The translations under genes were made by a program, and so were the position numbers. From Leucobacter salsicius M1-8 (lineage in GTDB: Bacteria > Actinomycetota > Actinomycetes > Actinomycetales > Microbacteriaceae): a DNA stretch of 64,000 nucleotides. The notes under the pieces were generated by a model that saw only the letters and a program-made list of their open reading frames with translations, had not been told where the DNA came from and searched no databases. The stretch spans positions 1 through 64,000 of the forward strand of contig NZ_AOCN01000026.1 of the NCBI RefSeq assembly GCF_000350525.1, given 5' to 3'. Positions 1 through 8,184 of the stretch are shown here, piece after piece (the stretch's first letter is position 1; the number at the start of each line of letters is the position of its first letter).

Positions 1-875
1 CGCTCGGCATTCACTCACTGTCGAAATCGCAGGTCTCTCGCATGGCCACTGATCTCGACGAACACGTCACCGAGTTCCGCACCCGACCGCTCAGCGATGC
101 CGGCCCGTTCACGTTCGTCGCGTGTGACGCCCTCACCATGAAAGTACGTGAGGGCGGGCGAGTGATCAACACGGTCGTGCTCGTCGCGACCGGCGTCAAC
201 GCCGATGGGCATCGTGAAGTGCTCGGCATGCAGGTCGCGACGAGCGAGACCGGGGCGGCGTGGAACATGTTCTTCGCGGACCTCGTCGCGAGAGGACTGA
301 CCGGAGTGCAGCTCATCACGTCAGACGCACACGCTGGCCTGGTCGAGGCCATGCGGGCCAACTTTCCCGGCACCAGTTGGCAGCGTTGCCGCACCCACTA
401 CGCCGCGAACCTCATGTCGGCCTGCCCGAAGCAGATGTGGCCTGCCGTGAAAGCAATGCTGCATTCCGTCTATGACCAGCCCGACGTTGCAGCTGTCGAG
501 GCACAGTTCGACCGGCTCCTGGACTACGTCGGCGAGAAACTGCCTGGCGTGCACGATCATCTCGATGCTGCCCGCGCCGATATCCTCGCATTCACGGCGT
601 TCCCGAAAGATGTGTGGCAGCAGATCTGGTCGAACAATCCCAACGAACGTCTCAACAAAGAAATCAGACGTCGCACTGACGTTGTCGGTATTTTCCCGAA
701 TCGAGACGCGATCACCCGGCTCGTTGGAGCGGTCCTGGCAGAGCAATCTGACGAGTGGGCGGAGGGCCGCCGATACCTCGGACTCGAGGTGTTGGCTCGT
801 TGCAGGGTTCGCCTCATCACGGACAACGTTGCTGAGGAGGTGGCTGTGGAACTACCCCTCACGTTGACTGCGTAG
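1..875 (+). CDS. IS256-family transposase, 5' part outside window
   Basis: DDE transposase that would cut and rejoin the ends of its own insertion sequence. The reading frame is open from the first bases of the window, so the N-terminal third is missing; a full family member has about 400 residues and about 290 are seen. The catalytic triad is recognisable: the first Asp in VACDAL (base 126), the second in ITSDAH (base 324) and the Glu in NPNERLNKE (about base 646). The C-terminal region around NERLNKEIRRR is typical of the family. No frameshift is seen in the visible part. It lies left of the first repeat of the island, in the same A/T-richer DNA, so it is part of the accessory region. Confidence 0.9.
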   Translation, partial: LGIHSLSKSQVSRMATDLDEHVTEFRTRPLSDAGPFTFVACDALTMKVREGGRVINTVVLVATGVNADGHREVLGMQVATSETGAAWNMFFADLVARGLTGVQLITSDAHAGLVEAMRANFPGTSWQRCRTHYAANLMSACPKQMWPAVKAMLHSVYDQPDVAAVEAQFDRLLDYVGEKLPGVHDHLDAARADILAFTAFPKDVWQQIWSNNPNERLNKEIRRRTDVVGIFPNRDAITRLVGAVLAEQSDEWAEGRRYLGLEVLARCRVRLITDNVAEEVAVELPLTLTA

Positions 876-900
876 CCAAGCTCATTCTCGAAGAATGTTC

Positions 901-926
901 GTTACACCACTCCACGGGACTTGACC
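901..926 (+). repeat. Probable right terminal inverted repeat of the IS256 element
   Basis: Begins gttacaccactcc and lies 25 bp after the transposase stop. Read on the other strand it starts ggtcaagtcccg and ends gtgtaac, which fits IS256-family ends. The matching left end lies outside the window, so the assignment rests on position and style. Confidence 0.5.
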
Positions 927-1107
927 TCACGAAATTCCGAGCCTCACTGCGCTTATGCAGTGATCGCGCCAAGGATCTAGTTCAGGGCGCGGTGATTTTT
1001 CTGCCTACTGAAGCGTTCACATTTGGTTTCCGACTAGGGAAAGAGATAGGTAGGTGCAAACTGGCCTGAGGTTCTTAACCGCCAATAGCAGCAATGCAGG
1101 TTGTCGT

Positions 1108-1173
1108 CGCACCCCAAACTTTGGCTCTACGTAAGTAATCGGCGCTGTCATCTCCCACGCGATCAGTCTCTGG
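1108..1173 (+). repeat. Array repeat copy 1 (left half only)
   Basis: Matches the left 66 bp of the consensus from cgcaccccaaacttt to the core gatcagtctctgg. After the core the sequence becomes cacaaatttcg instead of the usual tgcgaattcgg. The missing right half is found at 4228, on the far side of the helicase-nuclease gene. Confidence 0.9.
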
Positions 1174-1458
1174 CACAAATTTCGCAACACGCAGGTGGGT
1201 CTCGAAATTCTATTTGCCTTGGCATTTGCGCGCTCCGGCCGGCCGTTCTATAACGTGATCAGCTCAGATCATCCACGATGCCTCGAGCGCATCAAAGAAA
1301 TCCCAAAGTATGAGTTGCTGGTGCCAGCATTCGGACAAGGTCCACAGTCCGCAGGGGGTCGGAGCCTTGATCTAGTGAGTTTGGGTCCCACGTTTATCGC
1401 TGAATGCAGTGCAAAGGCGCGCGCGTTTCCGAGCTTGAGGTGTTACAACGGGCAGAAT

Positions 1459-3951
1459 ATGAGCATGGTCGATTTTAACGCGATGCTTGCCAATGCCGGA
1501 CAGCCGGAACCAATTGAGCCGCGGGAACTGCATGCTCTCCTGAATAAGAAGCAGGGCTACGGGAAGCTTTGGGACGTCCAAGGCCAGGTGCTTGAACGCT
1601 GGCATGAGCGCCGATCTGAACGAGACCTTGTTATCAAGGTCAATACGGGTGGCGGCAAGACTGTTGACGGGCTCGTAATACTGCAAAGCTACGTCAACGA
1701 GGGCAAGGGGCCTGGCCTTTATGTAGCCCCAAACAACCACCTAGTCCGCCAGGTTCTTGCAGAGGCAGCCAACCTAGGCATACCTGTCACCACTGATGTT
1801 GACGGCACACAATATCTAGCGGGCGAAGCTATCGGCGTCATCAATGCGCATGAACTCGTCAACGGTCGTAGCAAGTTTTCGAACCGTCGTCCGACGCGAC
1901 CACGTTCGCCTATTGGTGCTGTCGTGATCGATGATGCGCACGCCGCGATCGCCACGACACGCACGCAGCTTGCATTGTCGCTCCAGCACTCTAGTTCCGG
2001 CTATGAGCAGCTCTTGGACCTCTTCGCATCAGATTTGAGGGACCAATCTCTGAACGGATATTTGGATGTTGTAGAGAAGCGCAGGGGTGTTGCCATGAGG
2101 GTGCCATTCTGGGCATGGCGAGAGAAGCTAGAGCGAGTTGTGCCGATTCTGCGCGCTGAAGCGCAAGAAGATATGCCGCTCTACTGGTCCTGGCAGGGCG
2201 TTAGTGAGCACCTAGCTCTCTGCCGCGCGGTGTTCTCAGATCGGGAGCTCACGATCACGCCGCATTGCCCGCCAATAGAACATGTGACGTCATTTGTGGA
2301 GGCCAATCATCGAATCTTCCTCACAGCAACTCTTGCCGATGACAGCGTGCTTGTGACCGATTTTGGGGCGGATTCCGCGAGCATCGCCCGGCCGATCACG
2401 CCTACAACGGCGGGCGACATAGGGGAACGAATGATCCTTGCGCCGCAGGAGATTAATCCGAGCCTCAAAGTAGAAAAGGTCCGCGATCACATCGCGAAGC
2501 TCAGCGAGGAACACAACACGGTTGTAATCGTCCCCAGCGAGAAGGGTGCGCAGCCCTGGAAAGAGTACGCAGCGGAGGTCGCTGTGGGCGATGACGTCGA
2601 GACGGTTGTCGATCGACTTCGAAGCGGCTCCCATGTCGGGCTTGTTGTCCTGATTAACAGGTATGACGGTATCGACCTGCCGAATAACGCCTGCCGAGTT
2701 CTCGTGATCGATGGACTGCCGGAAGCCTTCAGCCCAGAAGAACGTATTCGTTCTTTGATGATGAGCGCTGGTTCTGGAGTCGACGATCGCCAAGTCCAAA
2801 GAATCGAACAAGGTATGGGACGTGGAGTGCGCAGCAACGAAGACCATTGTGTGGTCTTCCTGCTCGGCCCTAGGCTCGCCCAGCTCACAGTGGATTCGCG
2901 GACGGTCACACGCTTTAGCCCGGCAACACAGGCCCAGCTCAAGCTTTCGCGACGGCTCGCGTCCCAAATTGACAATGTACCGGTCGAGCAAATTATCAGC
3001 ACTGCCAGGCAAGCCCTCAGCCGTGAACCGGGGTGGGTCAAGCTCGCGTTACAGGCTCTGCGCAACATTGCGCCGCTCCCCGGTCACGTTTCGTCTGCCG
3101 CGATTGCGGAGAGGCAGGCATTTGAGCTTGCACAAAACAGGGCGTTCGCAGAGGCAGTTGCCGTAGTTTCCGAAGCCGCAAATTTAGAAGAAATTTCCGA
3201 TGCGACGGCAGGGATCCTTTTGGAACTGCAGGCCACTTACGTCGATATGACGGACCCGGTGCTTGGGCAGCACGTGCTCGCGCAGGCGCGTGCGAAGAAT
3301 ACAAGTGTCGTCAAGCCTCGGGCCGGCGTCACCTATGTACCGTTGCATGCGCATTCCGCTCAAGCCAAGTCTTGCGCTGAGATGCTTGCAGCAAAATTCT
3401 CAACTCCGGCGGCACTCTGCCTCGAGGCGGAGAAAATCATCGAGGACCTTGTGTTCGACGAGATGCGCATAGATCAGTTCGAAGAGGCGTTCCGCGAGGC
3501 AGGACTATTCATCGGCCTGGGATCTCAACGGCCTGAGCACGACACCGGGTCTGGCCCGGACAATCTTTGGGCGCTCGGCGGGAACAGTTTCTGGGTGATC
3601 GAAGCGAAGACTGGCGCGAAGAGCGCTGCGATCGGAAAGCGTGATATTGGACAGCTGTCAACATCCATGCTGTGGTTCGGAGACAGGTACGACCCGGACG
3701 CGAGTTCGATCCCGGTAATGGTGCATCGTGCGGTTCAAATCTATTCAGATGCCTCTCCCCTTCCCGGAATGCGCGTGATCACTGAGAAGACGCTAAGCGA
3801 GTTCGCCGGCGCGCTTCGACAGTTCGCCCAAGCGTTGAGTGCGAATGATTGGACCGATCCCGACGTCGTCGGCCGGCTTCTTGAAGGGCACGGGCTTAGC
3901 GCGGGTTCACTTCAGCGATACACAGTCCTTCAACGCGGGGTCAAGAACTAA
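1459..3951 (+). CDS. SF2 (DEAD-like) helicase fused to a C-terminal PD-(D/E)XK nuclease
   Basis: Probable anti-phage or restriction-type enzyme combining ATP-driven translocation with DNA cleavage. From Met-1459 the protein has 830 residues. Motif I is NTGGGKT (62-68), motif II is DDAH (158-161), and the motif VI region is QGMGRGVR (451-458). A nuclease-like domain near residues 690-730 shows DNLW followed by IEAKTG (E715, K717), the Asp...Glu-x-Lys pattern. The frame is open upstream to a GTG at 1195, but that start falls just after repeat copy 1 and the first 88 codons look unlike the rest; the segment starting MSMVDFNAML resembles the usual N terminus of such helicases. The gene is alone in its cassette and ends before a strong terminator. 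Function as defence is inference; no partner methylase is nearby. Confidence 0.8.
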   Translation: MSMVDFNAMLANAGQPEPIEPRELHALLNKKQGYGKLWDVQGQVLERWHERRSERDLVIKVNTGGGKTVDGLVILQSYVNEGKGPGLYVAPNNHLVRQVLAEAANLGIPVTTDVDGTQYLAGEAIGVINAHELVNGRSKFSNRRPTRPRSPIGAVVIDDAHAAIATTRTQLALSLQHSSSGYEQLLDLFASDLRDQSLNGYLDVVEKRRGVAMRVPFWAWREKLERVVPILRAEAQEDMPLYWSWQGVSEHLALCRAVFSDRELTITPHCPPIEHVTSFVEANHRIFLTATLADDSVLVTDFGADSASIARPITPTTAGDIGERMILAPQEINPSLKVEKVRDHIAKLSEEHNTVVIVPSEKGAQPWKEYAAEVAVGDDVETVVDRLRSGSHVGLVVLINRYDGIDLPNNACRVLVIDGLPEAFSPEERIRSLMMSAGSGVDDRQVQRIEQGMGRGVRSNEDHCVVFLLGPRLAQLTVDSRTVTRFSPATQAQLKLSRRLASQIDNVPVEQIISTARQALSREPGWVKLALQALRNIAPLPGHVSSAAIAERQAFELAQNRAFAEAVAVVSEAANLEEISDATAGILLELQATYVDMTDPVLGQHVLAQARAKNTSVVKPRAGVTYVPLHAHSAQAKSCAEMLAAKFSTPAALCLEAEKIIEDLVFDEMRIDQFEEAFREAGLFIGLGSQRPEHDTGSGPDNLWALGGNSFWVIEAKTGAKSAAIGKRDIGQLSTSMLWFGDRYDPDASSIPVMVHRAVQIYSDASPLPGMRVITEKTLSEFAGALRQFAQALSANDWTDPDVVGRLLEGHGLSAGSLQRYTVLQRGVKN

Positions 3952-3982
3952 GAGGCGTGTAGATCCTTCGCGAAGCCGCGGC

Positions 3983-4040
3983 GGATCTGATGCCCGTGTG
4001 GGTAACCATCCAGATTGTTACCCACACGGGCATCAGATCC
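3983..4040 (+). terminator. Perfect 24-bp inverted repeat, terminator of the helicase gene
   Basis: Arms at 3983-4006 and 4017-4040 are exact reverse complements (ggatctgatgcccg... and ...cgggcatcagatcc) around a 10-base loop, followed by gttttt. It begins 31 bp after the stop codon. The stem is unusually long and perfect for an ordinary terminator. Confidence 0.75.
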
Positions 4041-4522
4041 GTTTTTCGCTCCCTCTACGGAGCGATATGTGCCTTGGGTTTTGTCGTAAGCGACGTACCC
4101 AATATAGAACCGCTCCACGATTGCGACGACCGTGGCACCCTCTGTGCCTTTGTAGGCTTTTGCATACCGTCGCTATCCGACACCGCTTCGATGGCCAACT
4201 AGCACCCACCTCCTAAATCGTCTGTATCTGGTGCGAATTCGGTCTAATGCGGGGTTTGGCGAAATTACATTTGCCTTGAAAGTGGTGCACTTCTGCAGCG
4301 TCCCGAACAAACCCAGGATTTATCAACCGCAACGCACTCACCCAGGAAGGCTTGTGTAAGAAGTTCACCTTTAATCTGTAACGGTAGAGATTTCGGTCCT
4401 GCTCAGCCTTTGCGTCACAAGGGATATGGGATTGCGAGAAACACCCGTGGTGGGCACCCCAAAACCTAGTAGCTACGCGATATGAGCGCGAGCAGACGTT
4501 CCGTTCACTCTATGGTTGGACT
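4041..4522. other. Gene-free stretch containing repeat half copy 2
   Basis: No convincing gene is seen. The minus strand is open for about 80 codons (about 4164 down to 3950) and includes VVAIVERFYIGYVAYDK, which reads like real protein, but the frame runs through the 24-bp palindrome and has no good start; it may be a remnant. Bases 4228-4270 are the right half of the array repeat. The last 150 bp presumably carry the promoter of the next gene. Confidence 0.4.
4228..4270 (+). repeat. Array repeat copy 2 (right half only)
   Basis: From ctggtgcgaattcgg through gcgaaattac it matches the right half of the consensus. To its left the sequence reads gtctgtatctgg rather than gatcagtctctgg, so the left half is foreign. 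Together with copy 1 it makes one whole repeat split by the helicase-nuclease segment. Confidence 0.85.
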
Positions 4523-5368
4523 ATGAAAGATGTTTGGTTGAGCTTCAAGGAATGGGTTGCAGGTCTCACGCTGTACATGGCTATCGCACCATGGGTGCTT
4601 CCTGTCGTCGGTGGTATTCTCATCAGTTCGAATCTCAAGGGCGCGTGGTGGTTTGGGGGGCCTTTCATTGTCGGGGTAGTGCTGATCGCCTTGGGATCAA
4701 TTCCGCTAGGCATCAGGGATTCATGGATCGATGGCGAGCAAAAGGAAGCTGATGCTCGCAAGGCCAAGGAGCTGCAAACTCGTTCCTTGCTTTCGGATGA
4801 GCTTGAATCGATCGTGCTACCTGCCGAACTGCAGAATGATCAGGTCGAGGAGCATGTGAGAGCGATCTTGCAGCGAGTGCTTGACGCGTTAGTGTCTGAG
4901 GCCTACTCAGACGTTACAGATGTTCGTGCCGTGTTCTTTAGGCCTGGAATGTTGGACAGCATGCCTTGCGTATTCCCAGCCATTTCTACCGGTAAACCTA
5001 CAGGTCGACCTGCGCGCATTCATCTCACCCTGTCACCACGGTACGAGGGGATCTCGAAGCTCTTCGAAGACGAAAGCGAAACTCATTTCGAAAACGGAAT
5101 CTTGGGTCGAAGCTACACTGGGTTCGCTTCTGCTGCCGTTTCTTACGAGAGCACTGCGCTGGGCGTCTTGACGCTTGACGCTCCAGGGGGCTACGTGTTC
5201 GACCAGCAAGATGCGCAGAACCTGCTGGCGATCGCGCGTTTTTTCACCGCCATGCTCAACGCCGAGAGCCAGAATCTAGGCACGCCTTTGGGGTCAGGTT
5301 CAACCGCATTTGAGCAATATGTTGATAGCCTTGATGTAGACAAGGGAGGACAAGATGGCGGAAACTAA
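4523..5368 (+). CDS. Membrane protein: two TM helices, linker, GAF-like domain
   Basis: A 281-residue protein of unknown function. Two hydrophobic segments (about residues 13-34 and 43-62) are separated by a short loop, which suggests a helical hairpin with both termini inside. A charged helical stretch (about 68-125, rich in E, K, L and R) follows, and residues about 130-265 have the alternating pattern of a GAF-type sensor domain, including LGVLTLDAPGGYVF near 220, typical of the last GAF strands. The combination suggests a sensor tied to a membrane hairpin. It overlaps the following small gene by 14 bp, so the two are translated together. The lone cassette position and lack of a kinase or cyclase make an abortive-infection type effector a possibility; this is inference. 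Confidence 0.7.
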   Translation: MKDVWLSFKEWVAGLTLYMAIAPWVLPVVGGILISSNLKGAWWFGGPFIVGVVLIALGSIPLGIRDSWIDGEQKEADARKAKELQTRSLLSDELESIVLPAELQNDQVEEHVRAILQRVLDALVSEAYSDVTDVRAVFFRPGMLDSMPCVFPAISTGKPTGRPARIHLTLSPRYEGISKLFEDESETHFENGILGRSYTGFASAAVSYESTALGVLTLDAPGGYVFDQQDAQNLLAIARFFTAMLNAESQNLGTPLGSGSTAFEQYVDSLDVDKGGQDGGN

Positions 5369-5525
5369 GCTACGTAAGATTGAACTTCGTAAAGTGCAAC
5401 TTTCACCTGAAGTCATCGAAGCCAGGAAGGCTGCCGCCCAAAAGCGTCGGGAAATGACTTCGGCACAGCTCGCAAAGCAGCTGCGTGCTGAGCGCATTCA
5501 TCGGAGTCTTAGACGCGCCTCTTAG
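5355..5525 (+). CDS. Small basic helical protein, coupled to the membrane GAF gene
   Basis: A 56-residue protein beginning MAETKLRKIELRK and ending SLRRAS. It has a very good ribosome binding site, gggagga, 4 bp before the ATG, and starts 14 bp before the stop of the upstream membrane protein, so translational coupling is likely. Nearly every third residue is Arg or Lys and the middle (about 20-50) should be one long helix. It might be a regulator, antitoxin or membrane-targeted partner of its neighbour. No family is recognised. Confidence 0.6.
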   Translation: MAETKLRKIELRKVQLSPEVIEARKAAAQKRREMTSAQLAKQLRAERIHRSLRRAS

Positions 5526-5543
5526 CAGAGATTTTTACGGCTA

Positions 5544-5618
5544 GGGGAAGCCTTGCATAACGCGAACGGGGCTCGAGTTCTTCTGGAATTCAAGCCCCGT
5601 ACGCGTTATGCCTTCCCC
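5544..5618. terminator. Large imperfect inverted repeat after the small basic gene
   Basis: Arms at 5544-5573 (ggggaagccttgcataacgc...) and 5593-5618 (...gcgttatgccttcccc) pair with a small bulge around a 19-base loop. It lies between a plus-strand gene ending at 5525 and a minus-strand frame ending at 5606, so it can stop transcription from both sides. There is no clear T run after the stem on the plus strand. Confidence 0.5.
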
Positions 5619-5803
5619 ATCTGTTGCAGGTTCTGGAGCTGCGCGATGTCGTCGGGGTTCGTGGAAGCGAGGCGGAAGAAGCTGTCCGGGATCTTCACCA
5701 CGACCGGTGCGAGATAGCCGTCCAGGTTTGAGCGGAAACCCACCGCCGGGTGGATGAATTTGCTCTTCCCAGCGTCGAGGTACTGATGTGTCCTGGCTTT
5801 CAT
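5606..5803 (-). CDS. Short hypothetical protein, possibly a remnant
   Basis: A 65-residue frame starting MKARTHQYLDAGKS and ending LQQMGKA, with a protein-like composition and a hydrophobic centre (DGYLAPVVVKIPDSFFRL). Its stop lies within the large inverted repeat. No upstream ribosome binding site stands out and no family is recognised. Because an IS3 fragment begins only 54 bp from its start on the opposite strand, it may be a leftover of a larger gene. Confidence 0.35.
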   Translation of the reverse strand: MKARTHQYLDAGKSKFIHPAVGFRSNLDGYLAPVVVKIPDSFFRLASTNPDDIAQLQNLQQMGKA

Positions 5804-5856
5804 GGAGTCGGACTATCGGAATCTTGGTAGCAGCGCAACCAATTAAGAGGCTGGCC

Positions 5857-6099
5857 ATGACTCGTTATCTTGAACCATTCCGGCGCAAAGTACTAGAACT
5901 CATCGCTGAGGGCAAACACGTGAAGCATGTTGCTGAAGATCTGGGGCTCAGCCAGCAAACCATCTACAACTGGCGTGCACAAAAGCTCATCAATATGGTT
6001 GAAGGGTCTGATAAATCTTCGGTCGACTCTTGCCCGCCAGTTATAAGGGCCGAGCCTGATGCACGAATAAGTGACATTCGGGGCTTCTGTATGAAGTAA
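5857..6099 (+). pseudogene. IS3-family transposase OrfA fragment
   Basis: Starts with ATG after an aagagg motif and encodes MTRYLEPFRRKVLELIAEG followed by a helix-turn-helix with the typical SQQTIYNWRAQ segment. Similarity ends after about 45-50 residues; the last 15 codons lie in DNA that is repeated at 7929 and belong to the array repeat extension, not to a transposase. No OrfB follows, so this is a dead 5' fragment cut off by the repeat. Confidence 0.75.
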
Positions 6100-6169
6100 T
6101 GAGCTAGCAGGGCGAAGTGGTTGGCACATCTGATGTCCTGATGCTGCTTGAATAAGCTTCACGGAGTCA
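6055..6169 (+). repeat. Left extension of array repeat copy 3
   Basis: From ctgatgcacga to the start of copy 3 this segment is homologous to 7929-8044 before copy 4, sharing cttctgtatga, gggcgaagt and cggagtcac with scattered differences. The two extended units of about 220 bp therefore flank the 506-aa nuclease gene as direct repeats. Confidence 0.8.
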
Positions 6170-6274
6170 CCCCACGCCAAAAATTTGGCTCTACGTAAGT
6201 AATCGGCGCTGTCATCTCCCACGTGATAAGTCTCTGGTGCGAAATCTGTCTAATGAGAGGGTTCGCGAAATTAC
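6170..6274 (+). repeat. Array repeat copy 3 (full)
   Basis: Full copy with the usual middle (taagtaatcggcgctgtca), a variant core (cgtgataagtctctggtgcg) and the end gcgaaattac. The left edge is diverged (cacgccaaaaattt instead of cgcaccccaaacttt). Confidence 0.9.
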
Positions 6275-6365
6275 ATTTGCCCTGGCATTGATGCGCTTGG
6301 TCAGGCGGAGACATCGTCAGATTTGAGTCTCCTGCAATCCCAGGACGCATCAAAAGGTCCCGGAT

Positions 6366-7886
6366 ATGATCTCAGTCATGACGGATGAGATTGCTGGGCT
6401 CTCTTTGACTCAAACTCCTGAAGGCATAACTCCCGGCGAACTGGAGAGTTTGCGATCGAAATACATGCATCACGGTTTGACGAACTTTGCAGCAATGGCA
6501 AGGGATGTCGCACGGTCTCATGGGCCCTTAGCCAGCTATAAAGTTGCAAATCAAGGGATCTATTCTTTTGTGAAGCTTTGTCGGGCTGGCAGTCCTGCTG
6601 GATTCGATGTAAGCAGTCTTTTCGCGCAGAAATACGGAATGATTGCAGCAGCCTTAGGTGATGTTGCAGGGCTGCGTCAGATGAGCATTGCTGCACGGCT
6701 TTACGACGACTCCATTGGGCTGTCCAACGGTGAATCTCACAAGAAAGTTCATGGCTACAGTCTTGCCATGCAAGAGATGAAATCAATACTTGCGGCGCTG
6801 AAGAGTTCAGTGGATCCCGAAGCCGACGAGTTTGTACGACAGCTCAGAGGACAGGGAATCGTGCGCGCGAAGTTGAACATTCAATGGTTGATAAAGTGCA
6901 GCCGAGTTATCCAACTAAATGGAACACTGTCGATTCCTACGCGCGATCAACTTCACAGTGAACGATCCGTGTCAACTCAAAGCAAGTCGAAGCGATTCCA
7001 AAAGAGCAAGATGCAGCAGACTGAGCTCTATTATTCTGCAGATGTCGTAGAGCATATTTGGCATTTGGAACATCGAGGTTATTCACCCCGAATCTTCAAT
7101 TCAACAGCCATGCTCTGGCTGGGCTCTTCAAACCGGGTCAGTTCACTAGGCGATGAGCTCCACGATGAAGTAGATCGCGCGTTTTTGACGCTTGTGGAGA
7201 AGTTTCATGACGATACAGGAATGAGCGTGCTCGGTGGGCTATGGAAAACGTTGCTTCACGACGGGATCCCGGAAGAAGGAAGTCAAGCGTGTTTGAGGCT
7301 TTTCGGCGTCGATCGTCTCCCTGGGTGTATTAAGACAGCCGCACCAGACGCTTCAGCGTATGTAGACAGGAGAATTAGCTTAACTACTTACAAAGGGACT
7401 GGTCACACTTCTAATCAGCTTAAAGCTAAGCTCCCTAAGTTTAACTCCTTGGATTTCTTGACCGTTCTCAGTGCGCGTTTGAGATGTATCTACATTGAGG
7501 CTGAGAACAGCGTACGAGGACGTCATGGGCTTCCCCTCCGGGGGGAAGGCTGGGTCGGCGAGCTTGAACTCTTCAAAATGCTCGAAACAAGATTTGAAAG
7601 AAACAAAGTGGTTTTCCAAGGAAGGCCAGCTTGGCTAGGACGCCAATCATTTGACATTTATTTTCCAAACGAACGCGTTGCCGTCGAGTACCAAGGAGCT
7701 CAGCACTCTAGACCAGTTGCGCTGTTCGGGGGCGAACAAGGGTTCTTAAGGACGCAAGAGAGGGATGCAAGAAAGCGGGCGCTTTCAGAGCAACACGGCT
7801 GTGTGTTGATTGAGGTATTCCCGGGATACGATCCAGAGGCTGTTGCGGCGAAGGTGAGTGCCGCTCTAAGCAGGGCAGATCGCTAG
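6366..7886 (+). CDS. Protein with C-terminal Vsr-like PD-(D/E)XK endonuclease domain
   Basis: A 506-residue protein. The last 110 residues look like the very-short-patch-repair type of nuclease fold: a conserved acidic start near WVGELELF (about 394), D430 in FDIYF, and E441 with Q443 in VAVEYQGAQH, then a basic helix (TQERDARKRAL) and a final strand LIEVFPGYDP. The first 380 residues are unrecognised, probably helical, and contain a basic Ser/Gln/Lys-rich linker near 200-215. The ATG at 6366 follows caaaaggtcccgg; a second ATG at 6378 is possible. The gene fills a cassette alone between repeat copies 3 and 4, with codon use clearly A/T-richer than the core genome. A stand-alone restriction or anti-phage nuclease is the most likely role, by inference. 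Confidence 0.7.
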   Translation: MISVMTDEIAGLSLTQTPEGITPGELESLRSKYMHHGLTNFAAMARDVARSHGPLASYKVANQGIYSFVKLCRAGSPAGFDVSSLFAQKYGMIAAALGDVAGLRQMSIAARLYDDSIGLSNGESHKKVHGYSLAMQEMKSILAALKSSVDPEADEFVRQLRGQGIVRAKLNIQWLIKCSRVIQLNGTLSIPTRDQLHSERSVSTQSKSKRFQKSKMQQTELYYSADVVEHIWHLEHRGYSPRIFNSTAMLWLGSSNRVSSLGDELHDEVDRAFLTLVEKFHDDTGMSVLGGLWKTLLHDGIPEEGSQACLRLFGVDRLPGCIKTAAPDASAYVDRRISLTTYKGTGHTSNQLKAKLPKFNSLDFLTVLSARLRCIYIEAENSVRGRHGLPLRGEGWVGELELFKMLETRFERNKVVFQGRPAWLGRQSFDIYFPNERVAVEYQGAQHSRPVALFGGEQGFLRTQERDARKRALSEQHGCVLIEVFPGYDPEAVAAKVSAALSRADR

Positions 7887-7928
7887 ACAATGTAGCTAAT
7901 AGGCGGCCCTCGATTAATTCTGAGGGGT

Positions 7929-8044
7929 CTGATGCACGAGGATGTGACGTTCGGTGCTTCTGTATGAGGGAATGAGTTGGCGGGCGAAGTAGTTGGCAAA
8001 CTTGATATCCAGATGCAGCTTAAACTAGCTTCGCGGAGTCACTC
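7929..8044 (+). repeat. Left extension of array repeat copy 4
   Basis: Homologous to 6055-6169, as described there. It begins 43 bp after the nuclease stop codon. Confidence 0.8.
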
Positions 8045-8147
8045 CGCACCCTAAACTTCGGCTCTACATAAGTAATCGGCGGTGTCATCTCCCACGCGAT
8101 CAGTCTCTGGCGCGAATTCGGTCTAATGCGGGGTTTAGCGAAATTAC
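8045..8147 (+). repeat. Array repeat copy 4 (full)
   Basis: Runs from cgcaccctaaactt to gcgaaattac with an intact core gatcagtctctgg. The IS110 element lies about 20 bp beyond its right end, after a G/C-rich stretch (cgcccgcccggggg). Confidence 0.95.
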
Positions 8148-8184
8148 ATTTGACGCCCGCCCGGGGGTGCCCCTATTACTTTTG

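Noticed and set aside
1195-1458. N-terminal extension of the helicase from GTG-1195
   Set aside because: It begins right after repeat copy 1, its composition differs from the rest and family proteins start near MSMVDF; Met-1459 is preferred.
3950-4164. Minus-strand gene with VVAIVERFYIGYVAYDK
   Set aside because: Protein-like, but no start codon, no ribosome site, and it crosses the 24-bp palindrome; at most a remnant.
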